A DNA stretch of 64,000 nucleotides from Saccopteryx bilineata (lineage: Eukaryota; Chordata; Mammalia; Chiroptera; Emballonuridae), in the NCBI RefSeq assembly GCF_036850765.1, contig NC_089498.1, positions 50,705,795 through 50,769,794 of the forward strand. The letters run 5' to 3'. The position numbers were made by a program, and so were the translations under genes. The stretch's first letter is position 1. Each line of letters opens with the position of its first letter. The notes beneath the pieces were generated by a model, which saw only the letters and a program-made list of their open reading frames with translations, was not told the origin of the DNA and did no database searches. Shown one piece after another: positions 1 through 11,110 of this stretch.

Positions 1-56
1 GATTTCAGAAGCTTGAAGGTACATTCTTGCCCATTACAATACAATGGGTAATACTT

Positions 57-320
57 GCCCATTACAAGTCCAGATGGTCACCTATGCTGCTGACTGACTG
101 CCTATAAATCAGAAGTTCCCATGACCCCCTCCTCTGGTTCAATTAATTTGCTGGAGTGGCTCACAGAACTCAGAACCATTTTGCTTCAAAGATCACCAGT
201 TTATTGTAAAGGGATACGACAGGAATAGCCAGATGGGAGAGACGCTAGGGCAAGGGACGTGGGAAGTGGCATGCACCCTTCAGCGTGCAGTCTCTCCCAG
301 GATCTCCACATGTTCACCAA
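57..320 (+). repeat. Upstream copy of a 264-bp direct repeat
   Basis: This stretch is nearly identical to 1628-1893. The main visible difference is a 2-bp length change near 171-175. It lies in an SGMS1 intron. Similarity stops abruptly at 320, where this copy runs into unrelated sequence while the downstream copy continues into an LTR-like element. It is therefore a partial local duplication or the stub of a second LTR. Confidence 0.85.
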
Positions 321-343
321 GGAATTCTCCAGTTCCTTGTTTT

Positions 344-736
344 GTTTTGTTTTTAATTTTTCACTAAGTTTTTTTTGTTTTTTTATTTTGTATTTTTCTG
401 AAGCTGGAAACGGGGATGCAGTCAGACAGACTCCCTCATGCGCCCGACCGGCACGCCCACCAGGGGGCGATGCTCTGCCCATCTGGGGCGTCGCTCTGTT
501 GCTACCAGAGCCACTCTAGCGCCTGGGGCAGAGGCCAAGGAGCCATCCCCAGCGCCCGGGCCATCTTTTGCTCCAATGGAGCCTCAGCTGCGGGAGGGGA
601 AAAGAGAGAGAGGGAGGAGAGGGGGAGGGGTGGAGAAGCAGATGGGCTCCTCTCCTGTGTGCGCTGGCCGGGAATCGAACCCGGGACTTCCGCACACCAG
701 GCCGACACTCTACCACTGAGCCAACCGGCCAGGGCC
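344..736 (-). mobile_element. tRNA-derived SINE, bat type A (intronic)
   Basis: Read on the minus strand it starts GGCCCTGGCCGGTTGGCTCA, carries the tRNA-like A and B boxes (TGGCTCAGTGG and GGTTCGATTCC) and ends with the GCTTCAG/T-rich tail. It is flanked by the target duplication tcYagttccttgtttt at 328-343 and 737-752. The insertion is antisense within an SGMS1 intron. Confidence 0.93.
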
Positions 737-884
737 TCTAGTTCCTTGTTTTAATATGGTCCCCCAAAACCACATATTAAAAACTCTTTGAATATTTGCC
801 CCAACCTTCCGTGGTTTTAACAATAGAACAGTTGTCCTCTGGGCCAAGGGTGTGAGAATATCTCTAAATTTAAAATTTTCCCCC

Positions 885-1178
885 AGTCCTGACTTATTGG
901 TTAGTGGATAAAGCATTGGCCTGGAGTGAGGACGTCCTGGGTTCGATCCCCAGTTAGGGCACACATGAGAAACGAGCATCTGCTTCTCTACCCTTCCCTC
1001 TCCCCGTTCTCTCCTCTTCCCCTCGTACACCCAGTGGCTCGATTGCTTCGAGCATTGGCCTCAGGTGCTGAGGATAGCTCAGTTGAGTTAGCATCAGCCC
1101 CAGACAGGGGTTGCTAGGTGGATCCTGGTAGGGGTGCATGCAGGAGTCCATCTCCCCTCCTCTCACTTAAAAAAAATT
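885..1178 (+). mobile_element. Older tRNA-derived SINE, type D
   Basis: A tRNA-like head has a recognisable B box (GGGTTCGATCCCC) and AGTTAGGGCACA. It is followed by CTGCTTCTC pyrimidine tracts and a GTGGATCCTGGT motif, and ends in A8. It is more diverged than the type A copies and no clear target duplication is visible. Confidence 0.75.
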
Positions 1179-1627
1179 TTTATCATCGAAATGGCAGTCG
1201 CAGAATCAAATCAACCAGTCTTTTTCTATCAGTATAATAAAAATAAAATTTTAAAAATTGGTAAACATCTGCTAATAAAAAAGTGCTAATATCTAAGGAA
1301 ATTCTGAAGCTGCATGCTTGATCTCTGGAATAATATACTCTTTCCAACGGCTGCCCAAGGTACAGTAAACATTTAGTGGACAAACTGCATGGTGGGGGAT
1401 TTTATCTATTAATACTAGTTTTTAAAAGAAGGACACAGCTTTGTCCTGTACTCTCAATAACCACACTGAACACTCCTGTGACAGGTGTGTGTAGGGGGAT
1501 TTTCCTGATATCAAGCAATTCTCCAATTTTCTTTAACTCAGTTCTGATACTGTCTACCGGAAGATAGTTTCAGATCCTACAAGTTAAGGGCTCAGTCAGA
1601 CACTGTGACTGCCCTCCCGCTTCAGAT

Positions 1628-2237
1628 GCCCATTACAAGTCCAGATGGTCACCTATGCTGCTGACTGACTGCCTATAAATCAGAAGTTCCCATGACCCCC
1701 TCCTCTGGTTCAGTTAATTTGCTGGAGTGGCTCACAGAACTCAGAGGACCATTTTGCTTCAAGGATCACCAGTTTATTGTAAAGGGATACGACAGGAATA
1801 GCCAGATGGGAGAGACGCTAGGGCAAGGGACGTGGGAAATGGCGTGCACCCTTCAGCGTGCAGTCTCTCCCAGGATCTCCACATGTTCACCAACCTGGAA
1901 GCTCTCCAAACCCTGTCCTGTGGATGTTTGTGGAGGCTTGATTGCACAGGTGTGATTGATTAACTCATTGGCCATTGGTGATTTACCCAAATATGGGGGA
2001 AGTGAACTGAAAGGTCCAACCCTCTCACCACCAGGCTGGTTCTGGCAGCCGTCCTAGGGGCTTTCCAATACTCAGCTCATTAAGGTGAACTCAGGTGTGG
2101 CTGAAAGTAGCTTGTTGTGAATAACAAAAGACACTCTTATCTTTCTTATCACTTAGGAAATTTTAAAGAGTTTAAAGTTCTGTGCCAGGAACCAGGGACA
2201 AAGACCAACTATATATTAATTATAAATCACAATATAA
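1628..2237 (+). mobile_element. Ancient LTR-like repeat (intronic)
   Basis: About 610 bp of LTR-type sequence includes GAATAACAAAAGACACTC, GTGCCAGGAACCAGGGACAAAGACC and an AT-rich end with CACAATATAACA. I recognise this as an old mammalian ERVL-class type of LTR, but I cannot name the subfamily and the 5' boundary is uncertain. Its first 266 bp are duplicated at 57-320. Confidence 0.5.
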
Positions 2238-2322
2238 CAAACCTTACTTCCGAATATAAATAGTAACTATAGCACACTTTCATGTGGGCTAATAATGAAC
2301 CTTGTTTTCTCTTTTCCACCAG

Positions 2323-2476
2323 CTTTTTGGAGACTGGGAAGCTCAGCTGCGGAGAATAATGAAGCTCATTGCTGGTGGTGGCCTGTCCATCACGGGCTCT
2401 CACAACATGTGTGGGGACTATCTGTATAGTGGCCACACGGTCATGCTCACGCTCACCTACTTATTTATCAAAGAGT
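2323..2476 (+). CDS. SGMS1: SGMS1 coding exon with active-site motif D3
   Basis: This exon belongs to sphingomyelin synthase 1, which moves phosphocholine from phosphatidylcholine to ceramide on the lumenal side of the Golgi, giving sphingomyelin and diacylglycerol. It encodes 51 codons (residues 248-298 in human numbering) plus one base of the next codon. A polypyrimidine tract and ag end at 2322, and the donor gtaagt starts at 2477. The conserved D3 motif CGDYLYSGHT lies at 2410-2439 and its His is residue 285 of the catalytic triad. Just before it is LIAGGGLSITGSHN, and after it a hydrophobic stretch (VMLTLTYLF) begins a transmembrane helix. The motifs match SGMS1 rather than SGMS2, which is confirmed by the C-terminal exon. 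Upstream exons lie outside the window. Confidence 0.97.
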
Positions 2477-2784
2477 GTAAGTCTATAACAGGCTCCCATT
2501 AGAGTTTTCTCATCTGCCATTTCCGGTGGTCTGAAAGTCTGCTGAAGCGAGACTGGAGGCCTCAGGAGAGCAGTACCTCAGCTCACCGCCAGGCCTGGGT
2601 ACAGCAGGCCCCCCAGGAGATATACGTGCTACGGAGGAACTGCCCTTCCTGGCTGGGGTGCCTTGTTCCCTCAAGTGTCAGCTGTAGTATTGGGGGGGTT
2701 TACAGATGCTGGAAGGAACCAGAAGGAAAACGCAAGGACACAGAAATCTAGTCGTGGATGGAAGATCAGGTGTTCACTTAGCAG

Positions 2785-2900
2785 CCATTTTTCCGAGCGC
2801 CTGGCACTGTGCTATAAGCTGAGGTTACAATGGTGGCTCAGTCATGTCTTTACCCTCATAGAGGCCATGGGCTCAGGAAGACTAAATGAGGCAGACAGTA
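2785..2900 (+). repeat. Ancient L2-like fragment
   Basis: The segment CGCCTGGCACTGTGCTATAAGCTGAGG followed by CCCTCATAGAGG resembles the 3' end of old mammalian L2 elements. It is short and diverged. It lies in the intron 2477-5842. Confidence 0.4.
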
Positions 2901-3559
2901 AGTAGGAAAGTTCCTTTAAAAAACGTGCTTAAAATATTTGATTATGAAACACACAAAAGCAAATAAAATGTTAATATATGATTAAAGCCCTTCATCCCTT
3001 CCCTCTCCCATTTTTCCTGTATCATTTCCATGCATGTTTCTGTATGTGTGTGTGAGTGTTTTCTGGTTTTTAAAATTTATATAAATGGTGTCATGCTATG
3101 TATAGTCTTCTGCCACTTTTCTCTCAGCTGTGTTTTTTAGATGAGGCTCTGGTTCATTTTAATTACTGTTCGAATTACAGTACTGTAAAGGAACCACAGA
3201 TTAATTTGTTCATTTATCTACTTATAGGAAATTCAGTTGTAGTTATTATTTTACTGTTAGAAACAGTCTCCATGAGCATTAGACAGGCAGTTTGCATGAA
3301 GAGTGACAAATAAACCAGTTGCTGATACCGCAGAGGAAGGTCTCACATTGCAGTCTGGAGATGTCCTGGGGGCGTGTGGCACCTTGGAATTTTAATATGG
3401 TTGAAATTTAGAGTGGGAGCAATGATAAGAAATATGAATGAACTAACTGGAAAGTAGGAACTAGATCATGGAGCCTTAGGCCATGAAAAGGAATCAGAAC
3501 TTCCATCTGACAGAGATGGGATGCCTATTAAAGGGCCGCACCAGTGGGGCAATGTCATC

Positions 3560-3810
3560 CTTTTCAGAAGGAGAAACCACTCTGGTAGCAGTTTGCAAGA
3601 TGGATTGGAGAGGGACAGGACCGGAGACGAGGAGAGAAGTTAGGAGACTGCTTCTGTAATCCAGACAAGATGGTGGTGGTTCAGACTACCATGATGGCAT
3701 CAGGGATGGAGAGGAATGGAGGAATCAGAGGGATACTGATAAAGATCAACAGCTAACAGGATTGATTATGGGGGCACAGGAGACAGGTGGTAGACTGAAG
3801 GGTGAATCAG
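3560..3810 (+). repeat. Unnamed ancient interspersed repeat
   Basis: The stretch with GAGAAACCACTCTGG, GATGGATTGGAGAGG and AATCCAGACAAGATGGTGGTGG has the texture of a widespread old mammalian repeat. I cannot assign the family. It ends just before the SINE at 3834. Confidence 0.35.
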
Positions 3811-3833
3811 TTTTGGTCTTAAAAGATTAATGG

Positions 3834-4254
3834 GGCCCTGGCCGGTTGGCTCAGTGGTAGAGCGTCGGCCTAGCGTGCAGAGGACCCGGGTTCGATTCCC
3901 GGCCAGGGCACATAGGAGAAGCGCCCATTTGCTTCTCCACCCCTCCGCCGCACCTTCCTCTCTGTCTCTCTTTTCCCCTCCCGCAGCCAAGGCTCCATTG
4001 GAGCAAAGATGGCCCGGGCGCTGGGGATGGCTCTGTGGCCTCTGCCTCAGGCGCTAGAGTGGCTCTGGTCGCAACATGGCGACACCCAGGAGGGTCGCAA
4101 CATGGCGACGCCCAGGATGGGCAGAGCATCGCCCCCTGGTGGGCAGAGCATCGCCCCCTGGTGGGCATGCCGGGTGGATCCCGGTCGGGCGCATGTGGGA
4201 GTCTGTCTGACTGTCTCTCCCTGTTTCCAGCTTCAGAAAAATGCAAAAAAAAAA
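3834..4254 (+). mobile_element. tRNA-derived SINE, type A (intronic)
   Basis: It starts GGCCCTGGCCGGTTGGCTCA and ends CTTCAGAAAAATGC followed by an A run. The flanks aaagattaatgg and aaagatcaatag are its target duplication. The middle cassette (CGCCCCCTGGTGGGCAGAGCAT) is repeated, so this copy is longer than most. Sense orientation in the SGMS1 intron. Confidence 0.93.
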
Positions 4255-4574
4255 AAAGATCAATAGGACACAGCAGAAGAAGAGATGGGCTTCAGGGCAC
4301 TGAGATAAGGGTCACATACTTACTATGTGACTAAATAGAGTGAATTCGAACAATGCCTACTCAGAATTGTCAGGTCATGATCCAGCCCTTGTACTAGGAC
4401 ATAACCGAGCTTAGAAAATGGGAACAGAGTGGGCCTGATGTTGGCAGCCATGGGGGAGGGATTTCTGGCCCTTGTTGGTTAGTACCAGAGATCATTTCAT
4501 GGGATTAAGCTTTGTCCTTCTGAAAGGTAATAAAGCAGTGTGCCATATTGGGCCACAAACTGATTTTTGAATCC

Positions 4575-4690
4575 TGGTGCTATCACTTACTAGCTCGTGA
4601 CCTTGGGAAACATTTAACCTTTCTAAGTCTTGGTTTCCATGTCTTTAGAATGAGCTGCTGATAGCTATTTCATCAGTGAGCAATAGATGG
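4575..4690 (+). repeat. MIR fragment
   Basis: It shows the MIR core order: CTTACTAGCTCGTGACCTTGGG, then ACATTTAACCTTTCTAAGTCTTGGTTTCC, then a degenerate GTCTTTAGAATGAG. This is an ancient tRNA-derived SINE. Confidence 0.7.
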
Positions 4691-5842
4691 TAAAAATTAA
4701 AATAGAAGGCATATATGGACACTTATAATAGAGTTGCATGAAAAATGAACTGGAGTTGCTATTTGTTGCTATATTGTTAAGGCATCAAATACAAATTTTT
4801 CTGGAAATGGAATATGGAGCCCTAAACATACACTAAGACTCCCTAACCTCATCACTCCATTTAAAATTGCAAACCACCCTTCACCCTTCTGATCCTGCTT
4901 TAACTGTTCAACTTTAAAATTAAAAAAAAAAATTTCTCCATAGCATTTAACACTTCTAATATAGTGTATAATTTTATTTACCATAATTTTTTCTCATCTT
5001 TCTTCCCTGCTAGGAAGGGATCTCCTCACAAAGGCAGGCTCTTAGCCTGTTTTGTACATTCATTTCAGTACCTGGAGCAGTTGCTATCCCAGCCACATTG
5101 CGCATGCTTAATAAATATTGGTTGAATGAATAAACTGATTCTTGGACTTCTAAAAATTTAATAAAATTCTGGAATTTCTCCCCTGGGGTGGGGAGGAAGA
5201 ATAGACCACATTTAAACAATATTTTTGCCCAAGATTTCAGACTCTCTGAAGCCCGTCTATTGAGAATACATGGCCGCAAGGCCTACCCTAATGGAGATTT
5301 TGATGCTTCCCTTGGGTGATTTCCCAGTGATGGTAGAGGCTAGTATTTATGTGACACTGCCCTACCGTTGGGAATGCACTTGAACTGGTGTTGGGGTTTT
5401 TTCTTACTTGTATTTGAGAATTGGATATCTAGAAGACTTTCAGGGTAGTGTATCGTTGCAGAGCTTGGAAAGAAAATAAGACAGTTGTATCAATTATAAT
5501 TGCTTAGTCCATGATAAGGGTCTATAGACCGGAGGGATTGATTTCTTGTAGAGAAACCCACATTATTTACAGGTAAATTAAATACACGTAGGCAGCTCTT
5601 TTTTTTTTTTTTTAATGGATCATAACACATTTTTAACCTGTCCTTATTTGTCCTTTTAAACTGTATGATTATATGAATCAAGTAACAGCCAAATACGAAT
5701 TACTATTACTAGTAAAATCAGAAAGACCCAAGGTAATTGCATTCACAGTGGTAGTGGAGGTAGTGGACATAGTGGAGGTGTGGTTGGGTGCCCTTAGTAG
5801 TGCTTGAATAGTGGGATTATTATCAATTTCCCCTCTTTTCAG

Positions 5843-6009
5843 ATTCTCCTCGACGACTCTGGTGGTACCACTGGATTTGCTGGATTCTCAGCGTGGTTGG
5901 AATCTTCTGTATTCTCTTAGCGCATGACCACTACACTGTGGACGTGGTGGTGGCATATTACATCACTACGAGACTCTTCTGGTGGTACCACACTATGGCC
6001 AATCAGCAA
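5843..6009 (+). CDS. SGMS1: SGMS1 coding exon with active-site motif D4
   Basis: This is the penultimate SGMS1 coding exon. The acceptor (cccctcttttcag) ends at 5842. The first two bases complete Tyr299, 55 whole codons follow, and the donor gtgagt begins at 6010, so it ends in phase 0. Motif D4, HYTVDVVVAYYITT, lies at 5929-5970. By human numbering its His is residue 328 and its Asp residue 332, completing the His285-His328-Asp332 triad that forms and resolves the phosphocholine-enzyme intermediate. WICWILSVVGIFCILLA upstream and the D4 region itself form the last membrane segments. No stop or frameshift is present. Confidence 0.98.
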
Positions 6010-6599
6010 GTGAGTTTTCCTACATTTGATTTTATCTTCTATTGCTCCCAAGTTGGTGCTGTGGGCATGGCAGGGGGAAAAGTACAAAGAATCCATAGAT
6101 GTCTTAGGTTTCTCTTTTCTTAAGGGATAGTCAGCTAAGATTATGTTGTCTTTTATGATGCTGATCCACTTGACAATCAAAAATGAACAGGAAGTGTGTT
6201 CATAATGACATAGGAGATTGCATCCTTTTGTAACAAGTATTACATTCCTATTGTCCCTAAAAATATTTACTAAGCTGTGCTCACCTGTTGCTTGATTTGC
6301 ATTTCTACCTTCTTCCTACCCTTTGCCCCTCACCAGCTTAATACTTAACATTTAATTAAGTTTGTCCATTTTCATTGTAGGAGAATGGCTAACAAAAAAG
6401 CTAATTGAGGTGTTTATTTATAGCCAAGTGATTGAGTAAGCCATAAGTCTTTCTTGCACTCTTGGAGTTGGAGTGATTTGTTTCTCTATCAGGTTGTTTA
6501 CCAGTTTGCAGATGAATGCACAAGTAGAATGGCAGTGTGACTATAAAACTGGGGTGTGTCAGCGGACATGGGACCAGTCTGGGCCCTTTGTAAATTTTT

Positions 6600-6922
6600 T
6601 GTGTGTGTGTGTATGTGTGGCAGATACAGAGTCAGAGAGGGACAGACAGGGACAGACAGGCAGGAAGGGAGAAAGATGAGAGGCATCAATTCCTGACTGC
6701 AGCTCTCCAGTTGTTCATTGATTGCTTTCTCATATGTGCTTTGGCTGGGGGCTACAGCAGAGCAAGTGACCCCTTGCTCAAGCCAGAGACCCTGGGCTCA
6801 AGCTGGTGAGCTTTGCTCAAACCAGATGAGCCCACACTCAAGCTGGTGACCTCAGGGTCTCGAACCCGGGTTCTCCACATCCCAATTCGATGCTCCATCC
6901 GCTGCGCCACGACCTGGCCAGG
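6600..6922 (-). mobile_element. tRNA-derived SINE, type B
   Basis: On the minus strand it has a CCTGGCCAGGTCGTGGCGCAGCGG head. This is followed by repeated 'ctcaagctggtgacctcaggg'-like cassettes, and it ends in CTGTCTGTCCCTGTCTGTCCC and a CA-rich tail. It lies in the intron 6010-7562. Confidence 0.85.
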
Positions 6923-6957
6923 TCTTTTTTAAATTTTAATATAAAAAATATTTGGAA

Positions 6958-7141
6958 CTGTAAGTGTTATTCAATGGATGAAGTGTCATCCCACCGTACT
7001 GAGGTCACGGGTTTGATTCCTGGTCTTGGCACATACAAGAAGCAATGAATGAGTGCACAACTAAATGGAACATCTAAGTGGAAAAATGATTTGATGCTTC
7101 TCCCCCCCCTCCACCTTCTCTCTCAAATCAATGGGAAAAAA
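6958..7141 (+). mobile_element. Degraded tRNA-derived SINE, type D
   Basis: It carries a B-box-like GGTTTGATTCCTGGTC and the diagnostic body AGTGCACAACTAAATGGAACA, then a pyrimidine tract and an A run. The head is strongly decayed. Confidence 0.7.
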
Positions 7142-7164
7142 ATTTTTGTTTAGTAAATCTTTAT

Positions 7165-7435
7165 TTTTTAATTTTTTTCTTGAGAGAGAAAAAGAGGCAG
7201 GAACGGAGAGAGATGAGATGCATCAACTTATAGTTGCATCACTTTAGTTGTCATTGATTGCTTCTTATATGTGACCAGGGGCCTCAAGCCAAGACAGTGA
7301 CCCCTTGCTCAAGCTAATGTCCCCGGAATCATGTTGATGAGCCTGCACTCAAGCCAGTGACCTCGGGGTTTTGAACTTGAGTCCTCAGCGCCCCAGGTCA
7401 ATGCTCTATCTACTGCACCAACCACTGGTCAGACC
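7165..7435 (-). mobile_element. tRNA-derived SINE, type B (old copy)
   Basis: On the minus strand there is a CTGACCAGTGGTTGGTGCAGTAGATAG head followed by cassette sequence such as CCGAGGTCACTGGCTTGAG. It ends before a CTCTCTCCGTTCCTGCCTC tail. It lies about 130 bp before the last SGMS1 exon. Confidence 0.8.
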
Positions 7436-7562
7436 AATGGGAAAAAAAAAAAATTTTAATTAGTCTTAAAGTGAAAGATTTTGAGAAAAATAAGTATATT
7501 CCTTTTGGGGCTGAAACAAATTCATTCTTCTTCCTGACTCAGTTTTTCCTTTATTGTCTTAG

Positions 7563-7742
7563 GTGCTAAAAGAAGCTTCCCAGATGAACCTCTTGGCCAG
7601 GGTATGGTGGTACAGGCCATTTCAGTACTTTGAAAAAAATGTCCAAGGAATTGTACCTCGGTCTTACCACTGGCCCTTCCCCTGGCCAGTAATCCACCTC
7701 AGTAGGCAAGTTAAATACAGCCGGTTGGTAAATGACACATAA
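7563..7742 (+). CDS. SGMS1: SGMS1 last coding exon and stop codon
   Basis: This is the terminal coding exon: acceptor ag at 7561-7562, 59 codons (residues 355-413), stop TAA at 7740-7742. It encodes the cytosolic C-terminal tail, with LLARVWWYRPFQYFEKNVQG in the middle and ending YSRLVNDT. That ending is characteristic of SGMS1; SGMS2 ends differently. The tail is known to influence Golgi localisation and trafficking in this family. Counting back from this stop places every catalytic residue at its human position, so the C-terminal third has no indels relative to the 413-residue human protein. The exon is intact. Confidence 0.98.
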   Translation: MLKEASQMNLLARVWWYRPFQYFEKNVQGIVPRSYHWPFPWPVIHLSRQVKYSRLVNDT

Positions 7743-9285
7743 CAGCTGTATAAAGTGGAGGAACGAGGAACTGTCCGAAGTGCTAAGAACTCCATGAGAG
7801 AAGATGCCATAAAATAAACCTCCCTAATCCTACTATCTTTCAACAGTTACCTTGACTTAACCTATTGAGTTACCTGGTCAGCACTGTGATCTTTTTTTCT
7901 CTCCAAAGGACCTGCGTTGGACAACAATAAAGAAAATTGAACCTATCATGCACTGTACACATTTCCTGTTCATAAGTTTGGGATTTACATAACCTACAAC
8001 CACCATGTTCCTTTGTATATGATGCAACAGCATAAATGTAAGCTTTTATATCATAAGTTCTGGTCTTTCCAGTCACATCTGGAAATAAAACATATTATTT
8101 TCTTGGGAAAACATACTTTTCATATCTCTTGCCCCAAAGATTGGGCTGTAAGCCATTTTCTAGCAAATGTCTCTATGAAGGTTTCTTAGTACCTGAATGG
8201 GGTTCAATTCTGTGAAATCTTTCTACCTGTTGCACCAATATTCAAATAACAATGGCAGACACAGAAAGGTTTATTAACTTTAGGTTTTGTAAAATCAGAG
8301 ACAGTGTGTCAAAAAGTGCAAAAAAAAAGATTCTGTTATGAAGTGATTTTCTAAGTATTTCCTAACTTTATTTTTCAAATGATGTTATGAAAACCAAATT
8401 TAAAGATTTTTACATGTCAAAGAGAAGAGAGTTAAAATTTAAAAATGCTTCTTGGGAGAGAAATTTGTCTATGTTTCTAGTGCCTTTCTTGTCTTGATTG
8501 TATGGTCAGTAGGCGACCTTAAATGTTTTTATTTAAAATGAAGTATTCCATGAAAATATAAATATATGTATACACTACTAAATTTTGCATTTATAGCTAA
8601 ATTAAATCAGAAGACTACTTATGGTTTTTAAATTCTGAATTAAAGAATGGGGGGAGGCGTTAATTAGAAAGTCAGAGCCTGTTCTCATATTGTGAGCAGG
8701 TGGCAATGACATGTAGCACTTAAATTATTTTATCTATCTGGTAGTTCAGTTTTAACTATACAATGAAAACAGCCATGAATACATTTTTTTAAAAGTGAGT
8801 TTTGAAAATGATCACTTAACTAAAACTTGAAATCTATAAATTAGTTATCCATACTCTCATGACAATTTTGTTGGTAAACAACAAAAAAGAGATCTATTTC
8901 TTTAAAATATATTTGTGCAGAAACTGCATGTAACTCTAAGTTTTACTCCTAACATAAGTATGTTTGGGGAAGTATTCTATTCTATACTTGCCAATGTGGA
9001 GAACAAAATAGTTTTTTAAGAATGAAGAAGTATATATATCCACTCTGTATTTTATGTGCCGCAGAATTATCTTCTGTAGGGTTTCTTTTGTGTGTATTCA
9101 CAAGGTGATATTTGTATTGTAAAACAATAATGGTGAAGGAAATAAAAAGGCTTTTAAAATTTTGTTTGTTTTAAATCTTTGTAAAGTTATTATTCCAGAG
9201 AGTATACTGATATCTTAACAGCTTACCTAGATCATAAATGAATCAAAATGCACTTTTTAATAAAAACTGATACTTAAAAATGAAT
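7743..9285 (+). other. SGMS1: SGMS1 3' UTR with several poly(A) signals
   Basis: This sequence follows the stop without recognisable repeats and is AT-rich, as a long mammalian 3' UTR should be. AATAAA hexamers are at 7813, 7926, 8084, 9141 and 9259. The last two each have T- or GT-rich sequence just downstream (9160-9180 and 9287-9305), so they are the best candidates for the main end of the mRNA. The early ones would give shorter isoforms. The true end cannot be fixed without transcript data. Confidence 0.7.
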
Positions 9286-9482
9286 GGCTATTTCTGGTGT
9301 GTTCAAATTTTCACAGAAGTTCTAAATGAAGTCATTAAAACAAGGTAAGAGATTCAGTTTTGGAATTTCTTCTTTGAGTTGTTTTGAGATAGGGTCTTTA
9401 ATAATTATATTTTCTTTCCCTTGAGATTCCTTAAAATGTGTTCTCAACTTTAGTAATCTCTACAGATTAAATGCATTTTATA

Positions 9483-9817
9483 TTTTTATTTTATTGTACC
9501 TTTTAGTGAGAGAGAGATAGAAAGGCAGAGAGACAGGAAAGGCGAGAGATGAGAAGCATCAACTCATCATTGTGTCACTTTAGTTGTTCATTAATTGCTT
9601 CTCATACATGGCTTGACCTGGGGGCTCTAGTCAAGCCAGTGACCCCTTGCTCAAGCCAGCAACCATGGAGTTATGTCTATGATCCCATGCTCAAGCCAGA
9701 GATCCCACACTCAAGCTGGTGAACCCGTACTCAAGCCCTTGACTACACGTTTCAAATCTGGGTCCTCTGCGTGCCCAGCTGATACTCTGTCCACTGTGCC
9801 ATTACCTGGTCAAGCCA
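9483..9817 (-). mobile_element. tRNA-derived SINE, type B
   Basis: The minus strand starts TTGACCAGGTAATGGCACAGTGGACAGAG. It then shows the cassette GAGTACGGGTTCACCAGCTTGAG and a CTCTGCCTTTCTATCTCTCTC tail. Confidence 0.85.
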
Positions 9818-9840
9818 GATTGTATGCATTTAAAAATATA

Positions 9841-10197
9841 CAGTTGAACCTTGAACAATTTGGGGATTAGAGGTACCGCCCCCTGTGCAGTAGAAAATCT
9901 TCATATAACTTTGTACAGTCAGCCCTTTGCATCCAAGGATATGAAGGAGCAATTCCCCCCTCCCCAACCCCCATTGAGTTGAGAGAGAGAGAGAAGCATC
10001 AAGTTGTTGTTTCACTTAGTTCCATTTAGTTGTGTATTCATTAATTGCTTCTTGTATATGCCCTGACCAGGGATTCAACCCACAACCTCTGGCGTGTATC
10101 TACTAAGCCACCCAGCCAGGGTCAGGACCACTTTTTTTTTAATTGGCATATAAGTGGACCAACATGGTTCAAACCTATCTTGTTCAAGGGTCCACTG
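9841..10197. mobile_element. Tigger/MER6-like nonautonomous DNA transposon
   Basis: The ends cagttgaaccttgaacaa and ttgttcaagggtccactg are inverted repeats, and TA dinucleotides flank both sides (9839-9840 and 10198-10199). This is the hallmark of the Tc1/mariner-pogo group. The ends match what I remember of MER6-type elements, but the name is tentative. A SINE interrupts the middle. Confidence 0.75.
9979..10130 (-). mobile_element. Old SINE nested in the Tigger-like element
   Basis: On the minus strand: CCCTGGCTGGGTGGCTTAGTAGATAC, then GGTTGTGGGTTGAATCCC (B box) and CAGGGCATATACAAGAAGC, ending in a CTCTCTCTC tail. It splits the DNA transposon, so it inserted later. Confidence 0.75.
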
Positions 10198-10984
10198 TAT
10201 ACAAAACAATCACAGGTAAATTAAATCCAAACTGCAGACAATTCTCTAATCCTCAACCAAGTCACTGACTTGACTTTTTTCACTGGTAACTCCTCCATTA
10301 TATCTCTTTTCTGGTTTGTAAAAGAAAAGTAAATATTAAATAAGAAATACTTTGAATAATAAATGGTAATGCAAAATAACTTAAAGATATTTCTGACATG
10401 TTACAGAAAGGCAGATATTAACAGTGAAGGCCTGTTCTTAATTAATAAATGTCTGGGAGGCTAGACATGTCAGGCCAGTACGATTTCCTTTGTGGAGCTT
10501 TGGACTTTGGTGTCAGAGAGGGAATGCAGTGGTGTCTTATGGTAAATAGAGCAAAGTTTTTGTATAGATTTGTATTTAACTTACAGGCTTTTACTAACAT
10601 TGACTATTGTATACTGCATATTGAAAGTGAAAAGAACTTGAGTATTTGTATTGAAAATGAATTATTGGCACATGCTAACAATAGTTTATTTTCTTCTAAG
10701 TCAGAATAGTTATATTAAAAGTTTGTAAGTTTATATACTCTGTATGAACTAAGAAATTCACTTTCTGATTGCTCTGCATGCCTGACTGCGTTGATTCATG
10801 AATTAAAGTATCTGGTGACTCTCCAGTCTGCAAATCCCAGGAGGGACAAAGAGATTTCATTGTCTTCCGGAGGATTGTAGTATACTTGATAACTCCTGCC
10901 TGCATGACAACATGTGCTTTTTTATAAGTCAAAGTCCTAAACAATAAATTCATTCTGTTCTCTTTACAGGTTGGGCACTTGTAT

Positions 10985-11110
10985 TATCCTAACCTTCATA
11001 CAACCTCAATGTTAGTTATTATCCCCATTTTACCTGAGGTGACTCTGGTATGTTAAATAAGTTTCCAAAGTATGCAGCTGGTAAGTGGTGAAAAGCCAAC
11101 TGGAGTCCAA
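10985..11110 (-). repeat. MIR fragment, antisense
   Basis: It carries the reverse MIR core: TTATTATCCCCATTTTACCTGAGG followed by AATAAGTTTCC and CAGCTGGTAAGTGG. Confidence 0.65.

Noticed and set aside
3834..3910. Possible tRNA genes in SINE heads (here and in all other type A copies)
   Set aside because: A and B boxes are present, but these are SINE heads: they continue into the SINE body and A-tail and do not fold as complete tRNAs with a proper acceptor end.
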